From positions 1-18,438 of the forward strand of contig JAUVKC010000013.1 in the NCBI GenBank assembly GCA_030592165.1: a DNA stretch of 18,438 nucleotides, given 5' to 3'. The notes under the pieces are model-generated. The model had not been told where the DNA came from. It ran no database searches and was given only the letters and a program-made list of their open reading frames with translations. Source of the DNA: Candidatus Buchananbacteria bacterium. GTDB lineage: Bacteria; Patescibacteriota; Patescibacteriia; CAIXNZ01. A program made the translations under genes and the position numbers. Positions 18,393 to 18,438 of this stretch are shown one piece after another (position 1 is the first letter of the stretch; the number at the start of each line of letters is the position of its first letter).

Positions 18393-18438
18393 ATGTCTAT
18401 TTTAACTAAAATTTTAGGTGATCCAAATAAAAAGGTTA
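18393..18438 (+). CDS. secA: Preprotein translocase ATPase SecA, 5' fragment
   Basis: Fifteen codons are visible before the window ends: M-S-I-L-T-K-I-L-G-D-P-N-K-K-V. This is the typical SecA N-terminal helix that contacts SecYEG and leads into the first nucleotide-binding domain. The assignment rests on this short segment plus its position after hpf, a neighbour pair common in bacteria. It has no SD; the ATG follows an AT-rich leader and the promoter at 18252. Confidence 0.8.
   Translation, partial: MSILTKILGDPNKKV

Overview
The window is AT-rich (about one third G+C by eye) and densely coded, almost entirely on the + strand. The gene content suggests a Patescibacteria/CPR bacterium, probably Parcubacteria-like. 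This rests on small housekeeping genes with 1 to 10 nt gaps, a type IV pilin locus with the CPR-style 'KARDARR' pilin stem, a ligA domain Ia whose usual Tyr is replaced by Leu, frequent start codons without Shine-Dalgarno (SD) sequences, and short hairpin repeats between genes. The taxon is inferred; no rRNA or other marker confirms it.

Layout. 1-3754: a divergent acetate kinase gene with no usable start at its true N-terminus, a CcdA/DsbD-type thiol transporter and the lipid II flippase MurJ. 3851-4725: an autonomous unit with its own promoter, strong SD and terminator, encoding an unfamiliar protein of six tandem four-cysteine (zinc-ribbon-like) repeats, bracketed by two near-identical terminators. 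4835-9289: a NUDIX hydrolase and LepA as a tight pair, an unlisted 32-residue membrane peptide, then RecJ. 9427-10019: the only minus-strand unit, with a near-consensus promoter, a 31-residue peptide and an orphan 131-residue protein, both with strong SDs. 10144-11054: a PilZ-domain protein and RNase HI. 11143-15240: a type IV pilus region with PilM, a single-pass anchored protein, a stand-alone receiver, two prepilins and prepilin peptidase. 15333-18438: ligA, a four-helix membrane protein, the ribosome hibernation factor, and the first 15 codons of secA.

How the parts fit. Prepilin peptidase at 14491 would process the two prepilins just upstream. PilM supplies the cytoplasmic assembly ATPase-fold component, while PilZ and the receiver are plausible regulators of pilus activity. 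RecJ, RNase HI and LigA serve replication and repair, LepA and HPF serve the ribosome, and MurJ and SecA serve the envelope. A consistent expression split is visible. Only four genes (the zinc-ribbon protein, the 31- and 131-residue minus-strand genes, and PilZ) have strong SDs, and these also look richer in G+C. The others start without SDs, several just downstream of a -10 element (probably leaderless). The best candidates for something undescribed are the zinc-ribbon array and the minus-strand two-gene cassette.
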